This document shows, piece after piece, positions 27,215-38,536 of a DNA stretch of 64,000 bases (position 1 is its first letter; each line of letters opens with the position of its first letter). A program made the position numbers and the translations under genes. The notes below the pieces were generated by a model, which searched no databases, was not told where the DNA came from, and saw only the letters and a program-made list of their open reading frames with translations. Source of the stretch: Ceratotherium simum simum (Eukaryota; Chordata; Mammalia; Perissodactyla; Rhinocerotidae); contig NW_004454179.1 of NCBI RefSeq assembly GCF_000283155.1, positions 12,206,898 to 12,270,897 of the forward strand, given 5' to 3'.

Positions 27215-28040
27215 CTTTAAGCAAGATATACTCATATTTTTTCCCCCTTCTGTAATCTTAGTTCCTCCTGAGGACAATGGGAAATTATTTCTTTTAAGCG
27301 CTTATCATTCTGTGGGCTTTGAGCATGCCTGCCTGCTTTTAACGAGAACTTGCCGAACTGAATCTTCCTCTATTTTGATATGTGTTTTGTGGTTATTTGT
27401 CTAAACTTTTTGGGTGCTGATCTTAATACTCTTTTTGTAAAAATGTTAAATAAGTACTGTTTCAGATAAGCCTGTTGGGATTTATTAGCATAGCACTGGG
27501 GAACACTGGGATTTGTCTCCTGAGGAACCTTGGTGTTAGGGCAGCACAGTATTCCATGCCCCTCTGGTAGAAGCCCTGTGGGGCATGTTATATGCCTCTT
27601 AAATATATCAGTGCAACTGTACCTAAAAAGTAATTCTGCTTCAATACTTAAACAGAAGGCCTTCCTGGTTCTGTGCTGGAAACACATAGGGTGTGCTAAT
27701 AGGGTCAGCGATAGACCCATGTGTTGATGATGTCATCGTAGGGTCAATTGGTATATTATAAGGAAACTTGGAATTATTTCCTACTGATGAGTGTAAAGGA
27801 GAAGAAAATTTGACTTTGATATGTGTTAAACTAACTAATTATTCTCTTGAGTCAGTCTGCTGAACTTTAAAATGTCAGTATCCCACCGGTTATGTTATGG
27901 AACTTCATGGATAGTGATGTGTGACTTCTCGGGGAAGATCTATGGGAAATAAAGTTCTAAAAAATAAAAAATGCTGGTTTCAGGTTTTATTTAGATTGTT
28001 ACTTAAAACTTGTCTAGAAAAAGGAAGAGTTTTCATGTAA
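27215..28040 (+). other. Unique intronic sequence
   Basis: No repeat or exon recognised. Confidence 0.5.
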
Positions 28041-28049
28041 TAGTAACCG

Positions 28050-28275
28050 TAGCTCCATGTATTGAGTATTTACTATGTGCCAGGTGCTGTGGTATTTAAT
28101 TTTACCTGACAGCAGCCCAGTGAAATAGAGATTATTATTCCTAATCTACAAGGCAGGAAACTGAAGCTCAGAAGGGCCAAGTAACTGCTCAAGGTTACTC
28201 TGTAAGTAAGTGGCAGAGTGGGAATTGAATCTCAAACTGCTCAAAGACACTTAACCACGGTGCATTCTGTTTGTA
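28050..28275 (+). mobile_element. MIR SINE, near full length
   Basis: 'tttactatgtgccaggtgct', 'ggcaggaaactgaagctcag', 'aagtaactgctcaaggttac' and 'gtaagtggcagagtgggaat' lie in MIR order. It is the best preserved MIR in the window. Confidence 0.88.
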
Positions 28276-28379
28276 AAATTGTTTATTTTTTAACAGTTCG
28301 GTTTTTGGAAGTTCATAAATCAGTTAATAAATATTTGTAGGACAGCGAGGGACCTGATATAGATCAACCTTTAATATCT

Positions 28380-28830
28380 CCTATTAAAAAGTATTTATTG
28401 AGCTGACTGTGCAGTGCACGAAGCTGCGAGGCTTATGTGGCTGGTGCAGAGCTGAGGAATCTTGGCCCCCTGTTCGGTCCAGGGATTAGCAGCAGTCTCT
28501 TAGCTGAGGAGAAAGATGTTGCCAATAGTTATTGGATAACTTGGTGCTTTGAGATAGATAAAAGAACGTTGTTAAGAACCACTTGGGGAAGGACAGAACT
28601 TCAAGGAGAAGTCCTCTTCAGAGGGGGACCTTGAAAGATGAGTAGGATTTCCGATGGTAGAGATGTAGGGGTGGGAGAGGGCATTTCCTCTTGAGAGATG
28701 AGTGGGAAAGAAAGGCAAAGAAGAGAGAGCAGTGGGGGATGGGGCCTGAAAGGTAAACTGGTCTAGAAGCGAAAGTTTTTGAGTGCTTGGATGAGTGATT
28801 TGAACTTTATGCATTAGGTAATTATATTTT
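28380..28830 (+). repeat. Old interspersed repeat, same family as 2150-2735
   Basis: 'gagggggaccttgaaagatg' and the G/A-rich 'gaaaggcaaagaagagaga' match this family's body. Family not assigned. Confidence 0.4.
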
Positions 28831-28834
28831 CACT

Positions 28835-29870
28835 AAAATTTATCAAGCATCTGTTATGCTTAGTCACTTAATATATTAAGAAATTAACAAACTATTGTTT
28901 TTAGGGTTGTACGGCTTTTTTTGTCACTAAAGATGGCTCTTTTGATAGCCTTTCTTTAGGTCAGGATTTCTTACAGGTCTGAGGTGTCTTGACTTTTGTC
29001 CTAGCACTGACAGAGGAAAACCATCTTTTTAAGACATTGACTAATTTCTCTGTTTAATTTTGATATGGTTTGAGGTGCCATATAGTAATTAATCTGGCAT
29101 TTTGAACTATGTTAGACTGGTAGACTGCTCACTTTGGCGTTACTTTTTCCTTCTCTGTAATAAATCCCTACACCTACCGCAGTCTAGAATACAACACTAA
29201 GTAGCAGTTGCTCTGGGAGAGAAAGTTGGAAGTAATGAATTGTGTGCTATTTTAGAAGGTCTGCTTTTCATGTTTTCTTCCTATGTTGAATAATTTGGGA
29301 TTCTTCTCTACACTTAGTTTCAAAAAGCAATATTGTGTGGAAAGCAAAAGAATTAAAGTGAATATAATTTGAAGTCAATGGTTTTTGGCATGGCTTCACC
29401 TTAAAACGATTCCCTTTTCCTGTATAGACTGTTGAGTCTGAGTTGACTTGTTCTGAATTCCAGCAACCTGTGTTCAGTTTTTACAGCTTGGACATTGTGC
29501 TTTGGTTTGTGAAGCAATTTCAGATTGGTGCTTTTACAAGCCCTTTTTAGATGATAGCCAGAATGCAACGTGTGCTGTCAGGTTGTGAGGCAGAAGTGAT
29601 TATCCTTGTTTTGGAAGTTTTGAGTGAGATCATTTTATTGTAGAACAATAAAATACCACATTTACCAATAAACTACACAAGAAAAGTGAACTAAATATGT
29701 TATTCTGTTCAGGAGGGATTCTCAAGCTTTTTGTGGAAGAGTAAATGGTGGTGTGTTTGTAACCCAGGAAGTTACAATCTGTATCTGGAATCTCAGTCTG
29801 GAATATTTGATGTGGCTTACACTCTCAGTCTAGTTAGTGAAGAAATGCCAACCTCTCATTCTCTATAAAA
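28835..29870 (+). other. Unique intronic sequence
   Basis: No repeat or exon recognised. Confidence 0.5.
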
Positions 29871-29874
29871 GCCT

Positions 29875-30360
29875 GAGAGTCAGCATCAGACATCTGACTT
29901 CGAACCCCGTCTCCTCTGCTTCATAGTTGTATGACGTTGGGCAGGTTACTTTAGCTTTTCTGTAAGCCTCAGTGTTCTCATATTTAAAATGAGAATAGTA
30001 GGGGGCTGGCCCAATGGCCTAGCAGTTAAGTTCAGCGTGCTCCGCTTCGGCGGCCTGGTTTTGGTTCCTGGGCACAGACCTATGTGAGTCATCAGTGGCC
30101 ATGCTGTGGCGGTGACCCACATACAAAATAGAGGAAGACTGGCACAGATGTTAGCTCAGGGCGAATCTTCCCCAAACAAAAAAAAAAGGGGGGGAAGACT
30201 GGCAACAGATGTTAGCTCAGGGCGAATCTTCCTCGGCAAAAAAGAAATAAAATAAAGAGAGAGAAGAGTAGTAATGTATTCTAGGGTTGTGAGAGGGTTA
30301 AATGAACTAATCCATGTGAAGAGCTCAGCACAGTGCCTGACACATAAATGCTCAGAAAAA
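29875..30360 (-). mobile_element. MIR SINE split by an ERE insertion
   Basis: The left piece, 29875-30000, carries 'gttgggcaggttactttagc' and 'cctcagtgttctcat'. The right piece, 30262-30360, carries 'gggttgtgagagggttaaat' and 'cagcacagtgcctgacacat'. Together they are one antisense MIR with the ERE between them. Confidence 0.8.
30003..30250 (+). mobile_element. ERE-type SINE inside a MIR
   Basis: The head gggctggcccaatggcctag leads to the body and doubled tail modules and an A-rich tail. It interrupts an antisense MIR, so it is the younger insertion. Confidence 0.93.
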
Positions 30361-30364
30361 GTGG

Positions 30365-31320
30365 TTTTAAAAAACACTATCTTTGCTTGCATTTCATTTA
30401 AAACATGGTGGATGCTTTGTATATTGAGCGTTTCAGTACCACTTTCCAGTTTAATGTGCGTACTGTTGTACATCGCTATTGCTATTGCAAGCAATGCCAT
30501 TTGTTTTTCTTCGTTTGTGTTTTTACCACAGAGATTAAACTACTGTTAACATTTTGACGTATCTTTTTTCCTCCAGTGTATATTTATCTTTATTTATTTT
30601 TAACATAATTGAGATTATAGTGTTGTATCTTTTTTTACCTCTATTTAATGTCATGTCTTAAACTCAACATAATTTTAAATGGCTACACAGAAACATCCTA
30701 CCAGATCCGTCAGACCATTTTTACCTCTGTATTGTCCTTTCTGCATCAAATAATGTAACCTAAAACAGGCAACACCAAGCTCTGGTAATATATCATTGAA
30801 TAATTTGATTCTGCTGTTTTAACTGATATTTAAGTGTTCATGATGAGCCGGGAAATCTCTCATTTATAATGTAAGATGCTGGGAATATGAAAAGAAAAAG
30901 CATTTACTTATACTCAAGGATTAACTATATTTTTTGCAATGCTGAGGCTATTTCTCTGGTAACTCACTTTGAGCATATCTTATAAAAAGAAATATTTGCA
31001 TTTTCCGGGGGAAACATTAATGAAATGTTTTTCTTCCTGTGAAATGGAGAATTTTACATTGTTTTTAGCTCCTGGATTTAATGCAGTGTAACTAGCTTAG
31101 CATTTTAATAGTAAAATTCAATGGTAAGATTTAAAAATTAAGTTAACTTAGATTATATGAAACTTCTGTTTTAAAGATGTTACTCTTTCTTTGCAGTGGT
31201 TAATCTGTCTAAGAATAGCTAAATCTGTTGTGGTATAGAATAAAGTCTTTTAGAGCCAGTTGAAATTTTACAAAGTTTGAAAGAAGGCTGTCTAATCATA
31301 CTAATGAAAAACAGACTTCT
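30365..31320 (+). other. Unique intronic sequence
   Basis: AT-rich; nothing recognised. Confidence 0.5.
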
Positions 31321-31329
31321 GATTTGAAA

Positions 31330-31730
31330 TAAGCTACTTAAAATTTAAAAAGTGAAGAAAAATTCCACTTGGTAATAAAAGAAGTGCAAATTAAAACAGC
31401 AAGATACCAGTGTTTGCCTAATTAGCAAAAAAAAATTTTTTTTAATGGTAAAATTCAGTGTTGACCCTGGTATGAGGGGATGGGCATTCACTGCTCGTGG
31501 GACTTGACACACCCTTTCTGGTAAACATTTGTGTTTGGGATTCTTGCAATTATTCTTCTAGTCGTCTTTCCTGAGGACATCTTTCCTGTCAGACATAGAA
31601 CTATGCACAGAGATGGTTATCAAAGTATTATTCATACCAGAAAAATATTGGAAACAGTTCATTATATATTATAACATTATATATTACAATATTATACCAG
31701 TTTTGTAATAATCAATATATTTGCATAGAA
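31330..31730 (+). mobile_element. Old L1 ORF2 3' region, decayed
   Basis: 'aagtgcaaattaaaacagca', 'cactgctcgtgggacttgac' and 'ttatcaaagtattattcata' follow late ORF2 of old L1 families in sense. Many breaks. Confidence 0.55.
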
Positions 31731-31739
31731 AAATTTTTT

Positions 31740-32690
31740 AAAGATTAGAGAGAAACAAAATAAAATGCTTTTTCAAAGTTTCCCCAAATTTCATGAGCAT
31801 TTATTCTGTAATCAGAAAGAAGTGAATAAACATTAGTATAGAATAATGATTTTGAACAAATGGCCCTAAGTGGTTCACTTTATATGGCCAGAGTTTTACT
31901 CTATAGATCACACTACATTATACTTAATGGAAAAATTATTTGGTAGCGTTTAATATTTAATGTTTACCTTTATGTTGGAGCCATTCATAAAAAAATGAAA
32001 TACTTCATGTAGGTAAATTTCCACATTTAGATGGGCAAAACAAAGTCCTGAGAGCTTGCATCAGAAATCAAGTGGCAAATCAGTGTAAGTGAATGCTAAA
32101 CTTCTTTGATGAGAACTTTGGCACCATTTCGTCAGTTCTATGAAAATACTTCTATATTGATATAAGCAAGTAAAATGGGAAGAGGATTAAGTAAGTAGTT
32201 CCAAAAGGGGAAACCTTTTTAATAGGGGGAAAAAAAAGACCCCTCCCTGTCTTTGATTTTTTTTTTTCCCCCATTACCACCACCCACTTTGCTTGGCCTA
32301 GCTGAAATGCACAGTAACATTAAGTGATCCCTTTCCCTTTGACTGACTCTCTTGGTTAAAGCTCAGATAGCCATCTAGTGGAAAGAAGACTCTTTAAGAA
32401 TGACTTGCCTCCAGACATCCAATATCATGTTTGTTCAGTTGGCTTGTCCAAACAATTTTTCTGTGTTTTCACCAGAGTAGGATCAACTTAGCATGAAGAT
32501 TAAAGCTGTTCTCCATCTGCTTTATCTGCCGTTCTTAATTAGAACCTGATGACAGAAATCAACTTTGATTCAGGGCTGATTGTTCCCTGAGAATCTCATT
32601 ATTATTGTAGAAATCTTTTCTTTTTTTTATTAACCACATTGATTCTGAGCATCTATATGATGGAAATGTAGGAAAAAAGAGAAAGAATTT
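31740..32690 (+). other. Unique intronic sequence
   Basis: No repeat or exon recognised. Confidence 0.5.
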
Positions 32691-32880
32691 TCTTCATTTA
32701 AACATTTATTCAGCATCTGCTATGCTGTATGCTGTGCACCATATTAAATTTGTTTCAAGTCTGGTAGAGAAGATAAAGCATGCATAGAAATAATTTTAAT
32801 ATACATGTGAGATGATAAGGGCTTAAAGAGACAGACACAAAGTGTGTGGAAATTCAAAGGAGGCAATTTTTTCTGGTCAT
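32690..32880 (+). repeat. Old interspersed repeat, start region
   Basis: 'aacatttattcagcatctgc' followed by 'agtctggtagagaag' and 'gggcttaaagagacag' matches the opening of the family at 24960-25690. Confidence 0.4.
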
Positions 32881-32931
32881 GGAATCATATTTTTTTAGTT
32901 CTTTTTTAGATTAGATTTTAGTTCTTTTTTT

Positions 32932-33237
32932 ATGTGTGTGAGGAAGATCAGCCCTGAGCTAACATCCATGCCAATCCTCCTCTTTTTGCTGAGAAAGACT
33001 GGCCCAGAGTTAACAACTATTGCCAATCCTCTTTCTCTTTTTTTCCCCCCGTTTTTCTCCCCAAAATCCCAGTAGATAGTTGTGTGTCATATTTGCACAT
33101 CCTTCTAGTTGCTGTATGTGGGATGCTGCCTCAGCATGGCCAGACAAGCAGTATGTCGGTGCGCGCCAGGGATCGGAACCCAGGCCACCAGCAGCGGAGT
33201 GCGTGCAACTAACTGCTAAGCCACGGGCCCGGTGCCC
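32932..33237 (-). mobile_element. Composite ERE SINE with both tail modules
   Basis: At about 306 bp this copy is longer than its neighbours. Read on its own strand it has the head, then the 'acaactatctactggg' module with the G-rich stretch, then the doubled 'gttagctcagggc' tail module. The target duplication ttagttcttttttt lies on both sides (from 32918 and from 33238). It joins the two ERE forms seen separately elsewhere here. Confidence 0.9.
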
Positions 33238-33488
33238 TTAGTTCTTTTTTTAAATTAAACAAATGGACTGTTGTTTGTATGCTTTATTTTATTTTAGGAT
33301 AAATGAAGGAAAGAGGCAGATGTTTCAATACAAATCCTTTAGGTAACGAACTTCAGAGTGGCTTAATGGTTTTTTAAAAGTATTCTACAAATATTTATTG
33401 AGCCTATCCTCAGGGAGTTTGTAGTCTACCAATTGTAATGAAATGTAATTTTACACATAAAGTAAAGTAATATTAAAAGTTACTTATA

Positions 33489-33710
33489 GGGCCAGCCCCA
33501 TGGCTTAGCAGTTAAGTGCGCACGCTCCGCTGCTGGTGGCCCGGGTTCGGATCCCAGGCGCGCACTGACGCACCGCTTTTCCGGCCATGCTGAGGCTGCG
33601 TCCCACATACAGCAACCAGAAGGATGTGCAACTATGACATACAACTATCTACTGGGGCTTTGGGGGGAAAATAAATAAATAAAATTTAAAAAAATAAATA
33701 AATAAAAAAT
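33489..33710 (+). mobile_element. ERE-type SINE, full length
   Basis: The head gggccagccccatggcttag leads to the 'acaactatctactggggctt' module and an (AAAT)n-rich tail. Its subtype matches the element at 9799. A partial target duplication around aaaagtta is seen. Confidence 0.94.
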
Positions 33711-33752
33711 AAAAGTTATAGAAATAATCAATTGGGAAAATTAGATATTCTT

Positions 33753-33940
33753 TTTTTTTTTTTTTTCTGAGGAAGATTCTCCCTGAGCTAACATCTGTGC
33801 CAGTCTTCCTCTATTTTGTATGTGAGTTGCCACCACAGCATGGCTGCTGACAAGTGGTGAAGGTCTGCTCTTGGGAACCAAACCCGGGCTGCGGAAGCAG
33901 AGCACACTGGACTCAACCACTAGGCCGCCAGGCTGGCCCC
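33753..33940 (-). mobile_element. ERE-type SINE
   Basis: A T tail, one tail module, then the body and head. The duplication aaattagat(a/g)ttctt lies on both sides. It is the third ERE within 1 kb. Confidence 0.94.
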
Positions 33941-34047
33941 AAATTAGATGTTCTTAATGGAGAAATCAAGAGAGTAGTATTGGTATCAAGTGTCCTGTAA
34001 TTAATTAACTGGCAGTTAGAGCTAGTTAACTGGACAAACTGCTCAGC

Positions 34048-34235
34048 CTAGGGAGGTGGTGTGATATAGTAGGAAGAGTGTAAACTTTGGCTCTGCTACT
34101 TGCCAGCTCTGGGCGTTAAGTTTTCCTTCTCCTTTCTGCTTCTCAGTCTTCTCATCTTTAAAACACATCATGGGATTCAGGTGAGGATTCAATGAGATAT
34201 TGTAAATGAGGCATAGCTTGCAATAAATGAAGTTC
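34048..34235 (-). mobile_element. MIR SINE, antisense
   Basis: 'ggtgtgatatagtaggaaga', 'tctgctacttgccagctct', 'tctcagtcttctcatcttt' and 'gaggattcaatgagata' follow reverse-complement MIR in order. Confidence 0.8.
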
Positions 34236-34239
34236 CTCC

Positions 34240-35440
34240 CCACCATGTCTGGGCTTGTTTGGAGGATCAGCCATTAAAGGATGAAAAATTAAAAATACTC
34301 TCAATATTCTTTTTTCCCTCTTGAAGATGAACCTGTTACTCTCAAATTGGGATGGTTTATACAGTATTTATTTCATAAAAACACAGATGTTTAATACTAG
34401 AGAGTTTATACTTAATAAAATCACAACTGTTTAATATAGATGTCTAATTATTTGCAGAGATGAGTGAAAAGACAAGTGGCAAATCAATTTTTCCGTAGCT
34501 GCAGTAGTATGCCTCCAATCCAGGGTAGTGTAGTCACTTCAGACTGTTTTCTTAGTTAATACTGGCTGTTTCACTGAAAACTGAACTTCTTAAAATCTCA
34601 GTGATTTCTTCATTGAAGATTACCAGTGGATAGCTTTTAATCCCCCATAGCGTCTGGGTCACTCTTTTAAAGCTTGTTTTTCTAGTCTTGAGTCAGCTTT
34701 TTTATCCTTATCAGTGTTTGGCCTTTATATACTCTATCTCTGTGAATCATTTTTGGGAGAATTAAATTCCATCTGACGCAAATTGTGATTTCAAAAAGAA
34801 ATTGCGTTGTCTTACCCTCTTTGAAAGTAAGAGCAAATAATTTTCAGAAGTCCCTTATATAAGAAGTAAAAAAACTGAGGTCCAGCATTTGAGAAGTCGT
34901 GTAGTTGCTAGAACGTTTCTGAGCTTCAAGGTGTCTGTGTTGTCTGTTTTCTCTGTTTTAGGCGAGAGTGACCAGCACTAACAACTTCTTAAGATAAAGG
35001 GTAGCCTTTATCATTGAGGATCTAAGGAGAAGCTGAGAATCTTCATCTTAACCAGGATTTTACCATCATTTTAGAGATGATATTCTTTCTAGTTTGGGAA
35101 TTTTATGCTGGTGGAAATTTGGCTTTGGTTGAGGTATATGGAGCCGTATTTTCTTGTCTCTCAAGTTCTTTTCGACTTGTAGATTTCATACTCAGTTGTC
35201 AACAGTTTGCTCGTGCTCAGCATTGAAATGTGGTTTGTGATTTTTGTCTTTGCTTGATTAAATTGAAAAAATCTGGAATGAATAAACTAGAAATGTTTTC
35301 TGAAAAATTGGGAGCAATTTAGATAATGGTTTTTTGGAGGGAGTACGAGGTAGGGTGGTAGTTTTAAAGGTTTAGATTTTTGCCGCTCTTCATGCTAACG
35401 TAGAGGAGGGTTTTGTTTAGAAACTGCCTAATCCCGTAGA
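34240..35440 (+). other. Unique intronic sequence
   Basis: No repeat or exon recognised. Confidence 0.5.
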
Positions 35441-35449
35441 TTTTGTAAC

Positions 35450-35790
35450 TCAATATTACAAATATTCATTGAGTGCCTGCTCTTTGTGGGGTGTAAAAAA
35501 GAATAGATAGATGAATGACTCACAGTTCTTTCCTCAAAGAATTGATCACAGAATTAAGAGGTTATGCATAAGGGAGACTAAGATAAAAAGTGCTGAGCAC
35601 AAAGTGCTGGGAAGGTTCAAAGGAAGAAGCAGTCTCCTTGGGAGTGAGGTGGGATGGAGAAGTTTCCAGAAGGAGGTACTTGGTTAAGGAGGCCCTCTAG
35701 GAGTACCCAGAACAAAGGCACAGAATCAGGAAATGCCTGGGAGCATGCAGAGAGCTGCGAGCCAACTGGTAGGTCCATTGGGCTATCTAG
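35450..35790 (+). repeat. Old interspersed repeat, same family as 24960-25690
   Basis: 'attcattgagtgcctgctct', 'agggagactaagataaaaag' and 'aggaggtacttggttaagga' match the family's first half. Confidence 0.45.
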
Positions 35791-35815
35791 GGTCTCCCTT
35801 CTTCTCCCCCCCACC

Positions 35816-36013
35816 TTTTTTTTTTTTTTTTTTGCTGAGGAAGATTAGCCCTGAGCTAACATCTGTGTCAGTCTTCCTCTGCTTTATACATGGGTCTCAG
35901 CCACAGCATGGCTGATGAGTGGTGTAGGTCCACACCTGGGATCTGAACCCACAAACCCCGGCCACTGAAGCAGACCGTGCCAAACTTATCCACTATGCCA
36001 TGGGGCTGGCCCC
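35816..36013 (-). mobile_element. ERE-type SINE
   Basis: A T tail, one tail module, then the body and head ending ggggctggcccc. It abuts an antisense L1 fragment on the right. Confidence 0.92.
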
Positions 36014-36303
36014 TCCTTCCCCTTTTAAAAACAGTTTATTGAGGTATAGTTTACATACCATAAAATCTACCCATTGTAAGTGTACAAGTCAATGATTTTT
36101 AAAGTAAATTTATAGAGTTGTGCAACCACCCTCCCATCTAGTTTTAGAACATTTGCCTTCTTCCCCCAAAGTTCCCTCCTGCTGATTTATGGTCAATCCC
36201 TGCTTTCACTTCCAGCCCCAGGCAACCACTGGATCTGCTTTCTGTCTCTATAGATTTGCCTTTTCTAGAAATTTTATATAAATGGAATCATATAATGTGA
36301 CAC

Positions 36304-37140
36304 TGTGATGTATGATAAGAAATACATATTTGGTCTTTGTCCTCTTTCTGGCCCAGAGCTCCTAAAACCCTTGGAATTTCCTTAGTGATAAGAGTGATGA
36401 AGTTGTCTTGATATTCATAACAAATTGAAGCTGTGTTTATGTTAATGAGGTGACTTCTGAAAAGCACTTAAGGATAAAGGCTGATGCCCAGGGGGACCAA
36501 CCATGTGATTGGAGGGTTGGAACTTTCAGCCCCACCCCCTGACCTCCTTTGGGAAGGGAGAGCAACTGGAGACTGAGTCACCAGCTGCCAATGATTTAAT
36601 CAATCATGCCTGTGTAATGAAACCTCCATAAAAACCCAAAAGACAGGGTTCGGAGAGCTTCCAGGTTGGTGAACCAGAACGCATCCATGTGCCGCTGTGC
36701 CAGGCCCCAAACTCCACCAGGACAGAAGCTCCTTTGTTTGGGACCTCACCCTATGTATCTCTCCATCTGGCTATTGGTTCATATCCTTTAATATCCTTTG
36801 TAATAAACTAGTAATCTAGTGAGTAAACTGCTTTCCTGTGTTCTGTGAGCTGCTCTAGCAAATTAATTGAACCCGAGGAGGGGGTGGTGGAAACCTCTGA
36901 TGTATAGCCAGTTGGTCAGAAGCACAGATAACAGTGTGGACTAGTAATTGGCATCTGAAGTGGGGCAGTCTTGTGGGACTAAGCCCTTAACCTGTGGAAT
37001 ATCTTGCTATCTCCGGATAGATAATGTCAGAATTGAATTGAATTGAATTGAATTGTGGGACACCTAGCTAGTGTCGGAGAATTGCTTGGTGTGGGGGAAA
37101 AAAACCCCAGACATTGGAATTGGGTGAAGAATATTATAAT
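36304..37140 (+). mobile_element. Solo LTR of an endogenous retrovirus, family unassigned
   Basis: About 840 bp of moderate-GC sequence interrupts an L1. It contains 'gctgctctagcaaattaatt', 'gtcttgtgggactaagccct' and 'gagaattgcttggtgtgg', phrases I recognise from a widespread mammalian LTR whose name I cannot assign. No gag, pol or env sequence adjoins it. Edges are approximate. Confidence 0.7.
37030..37055 (+). repeat. (AATTG)5 microsatellite
   Basis: Five uninterrupted copies of the pentanucleotide lie inside the LTR near its 3' end, apparently expanded from a single unit of the LTR. Confidence 0.9.
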
Positions 37141-37964
37141 ATATAGTCTTTTGTGTCTGGCTTCTTTCACTTGGCATAATGTTTTTGAGGCTAAGCCTTG
37201 TTGTTGCATGTATCAGTAGTTTGTTCCTTTTTATTGATTAATTGTATTCTATGAATAAACCACATTTTTATTCATTTGCTAGTTGATGAACATTTGTATT
37301 GTGTCCAGGTTTGGGGCTATTATGAATAATACTCCTTTGGACATTTGCATAAATGTTTTTGTGTGGGCATATGTTTTCATTTCTCTTGGGTAGATACCTA
37401 GCAGTGAAATTGCTGGATCATATAGTACGTACATATTTAACTTTTTAGAAACTACCAAGCTGTTCTCCGAAGTGCTTGTACCGTTTTACAAACCAGCAAT
37501 GTTTGAGGGTTCTGGTTTTTCCACATCTTCAACACCTGGTATTGCCAGTCTTTTGCATTATAACCATTCTAGTGGGAGTGTAGTGATATCTTATTGTGAT
37601 TTTAATTTGCATTTTTCTAATGACTAGGGATCCCTTTTAATGTAAATTCTGTCAGCTATTTGAGAGAAAGCTCCTCTTAAAATAGTGACATTGGTTCTGT
37701 GGTTCACCAGCTATATATTTTACCCTGGAAAGAATTTTTGTATGTAAAGAATCCAGACAGTATTTTACTAGAGACTGTTGTTTGCTTGTTTTCACTCTCT
37801 TTGAGATTTGTACAATCATCTTCTGATGCAAACTACTGCCTCTGGCCTGCCGCCTGCTTTTGTATGCCTGTAGAGTAAAGAATTTTTTTTTCATTTTTAA
37901 ATGGTAGAAAATCAAAAGAATACTGTTTTGTGACACATGAAAAGTATATGAAATTCAAATTTCA

Positions 37965-38140
37965 GTGTCAGATTTTGATTGGAACAGAGCCAAGCCTATT
38001 CATTTACTTATCTATGGCTGCTTTGATACTATAATGGCAAGACTTGAGTAGTGTTGACAGAGAGACTGTATGGCCTATAAAACCTAAAATATTTGCTAGC
38101 TGCTCCTTTACAGAAAATGTTTGCCGACTTCTGCTCTAAT
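37965..38140 (+). mobile_element. Old DNA transposon relic (tentative)
   Basis: 'tatggctgctttgatactat', 'gacagagagactgtatggcc' and 'aaaatatttgctagctgctc' match a common mammalian non-autonomous repeat, probably hAT-type. Name not assigned. Confidence 0.5.
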
Positions 38141-38536
38141 TTCTCTCACCTGTTCCAGATGTTGCCTAGTCAAAGAAAAGATTTTACTACTGACATGTTG
38201 TTTTGGTTCAGTTCTTGCATTGGTTTCCAGTTTGCTACAGAAAAACCCAAGGACATTTGCAGACTATTGCCTGCCTGGGAAGGAAAGAGACTGAAATGTT
38301 GAAATACTTGTTTGCTAATGAGCTCTTTCCTGGCTGATGGCTCTAGTTAGAAGAGTTAAGTTAGTCTCTGGGACCTTTTAGGAAAGTCTCCCAGAAAATG
38401 AAGGGTGAAGGGAATGGAACTTTTATAGATGAAGGTCTCATGTTAACTATTTGTACTAAGTTTGGAAAGTGATGATGTGCAACCAATACTTTTTAATGAA
38501 TTGAGAAATTTTTTTAAAAAATTGCTCATTGTAAAA

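Larger units (their letters stand above)
36025..37640 (-). mobile_element. L1 fragment, antisense, split by an LTR
   Basis: The left piece, 36025-36300, starts with reverse L1 3' sequence (gtttattgaggtatagttta) and ends 'ataaatggaatcatataatg'. The right piece, about 37143-37640, resumes with 'cttttgtgtctggcttcttt' and reverse late ORF2. The L1 reads through continuously once the LTR is removed. Confidence 0.88.
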
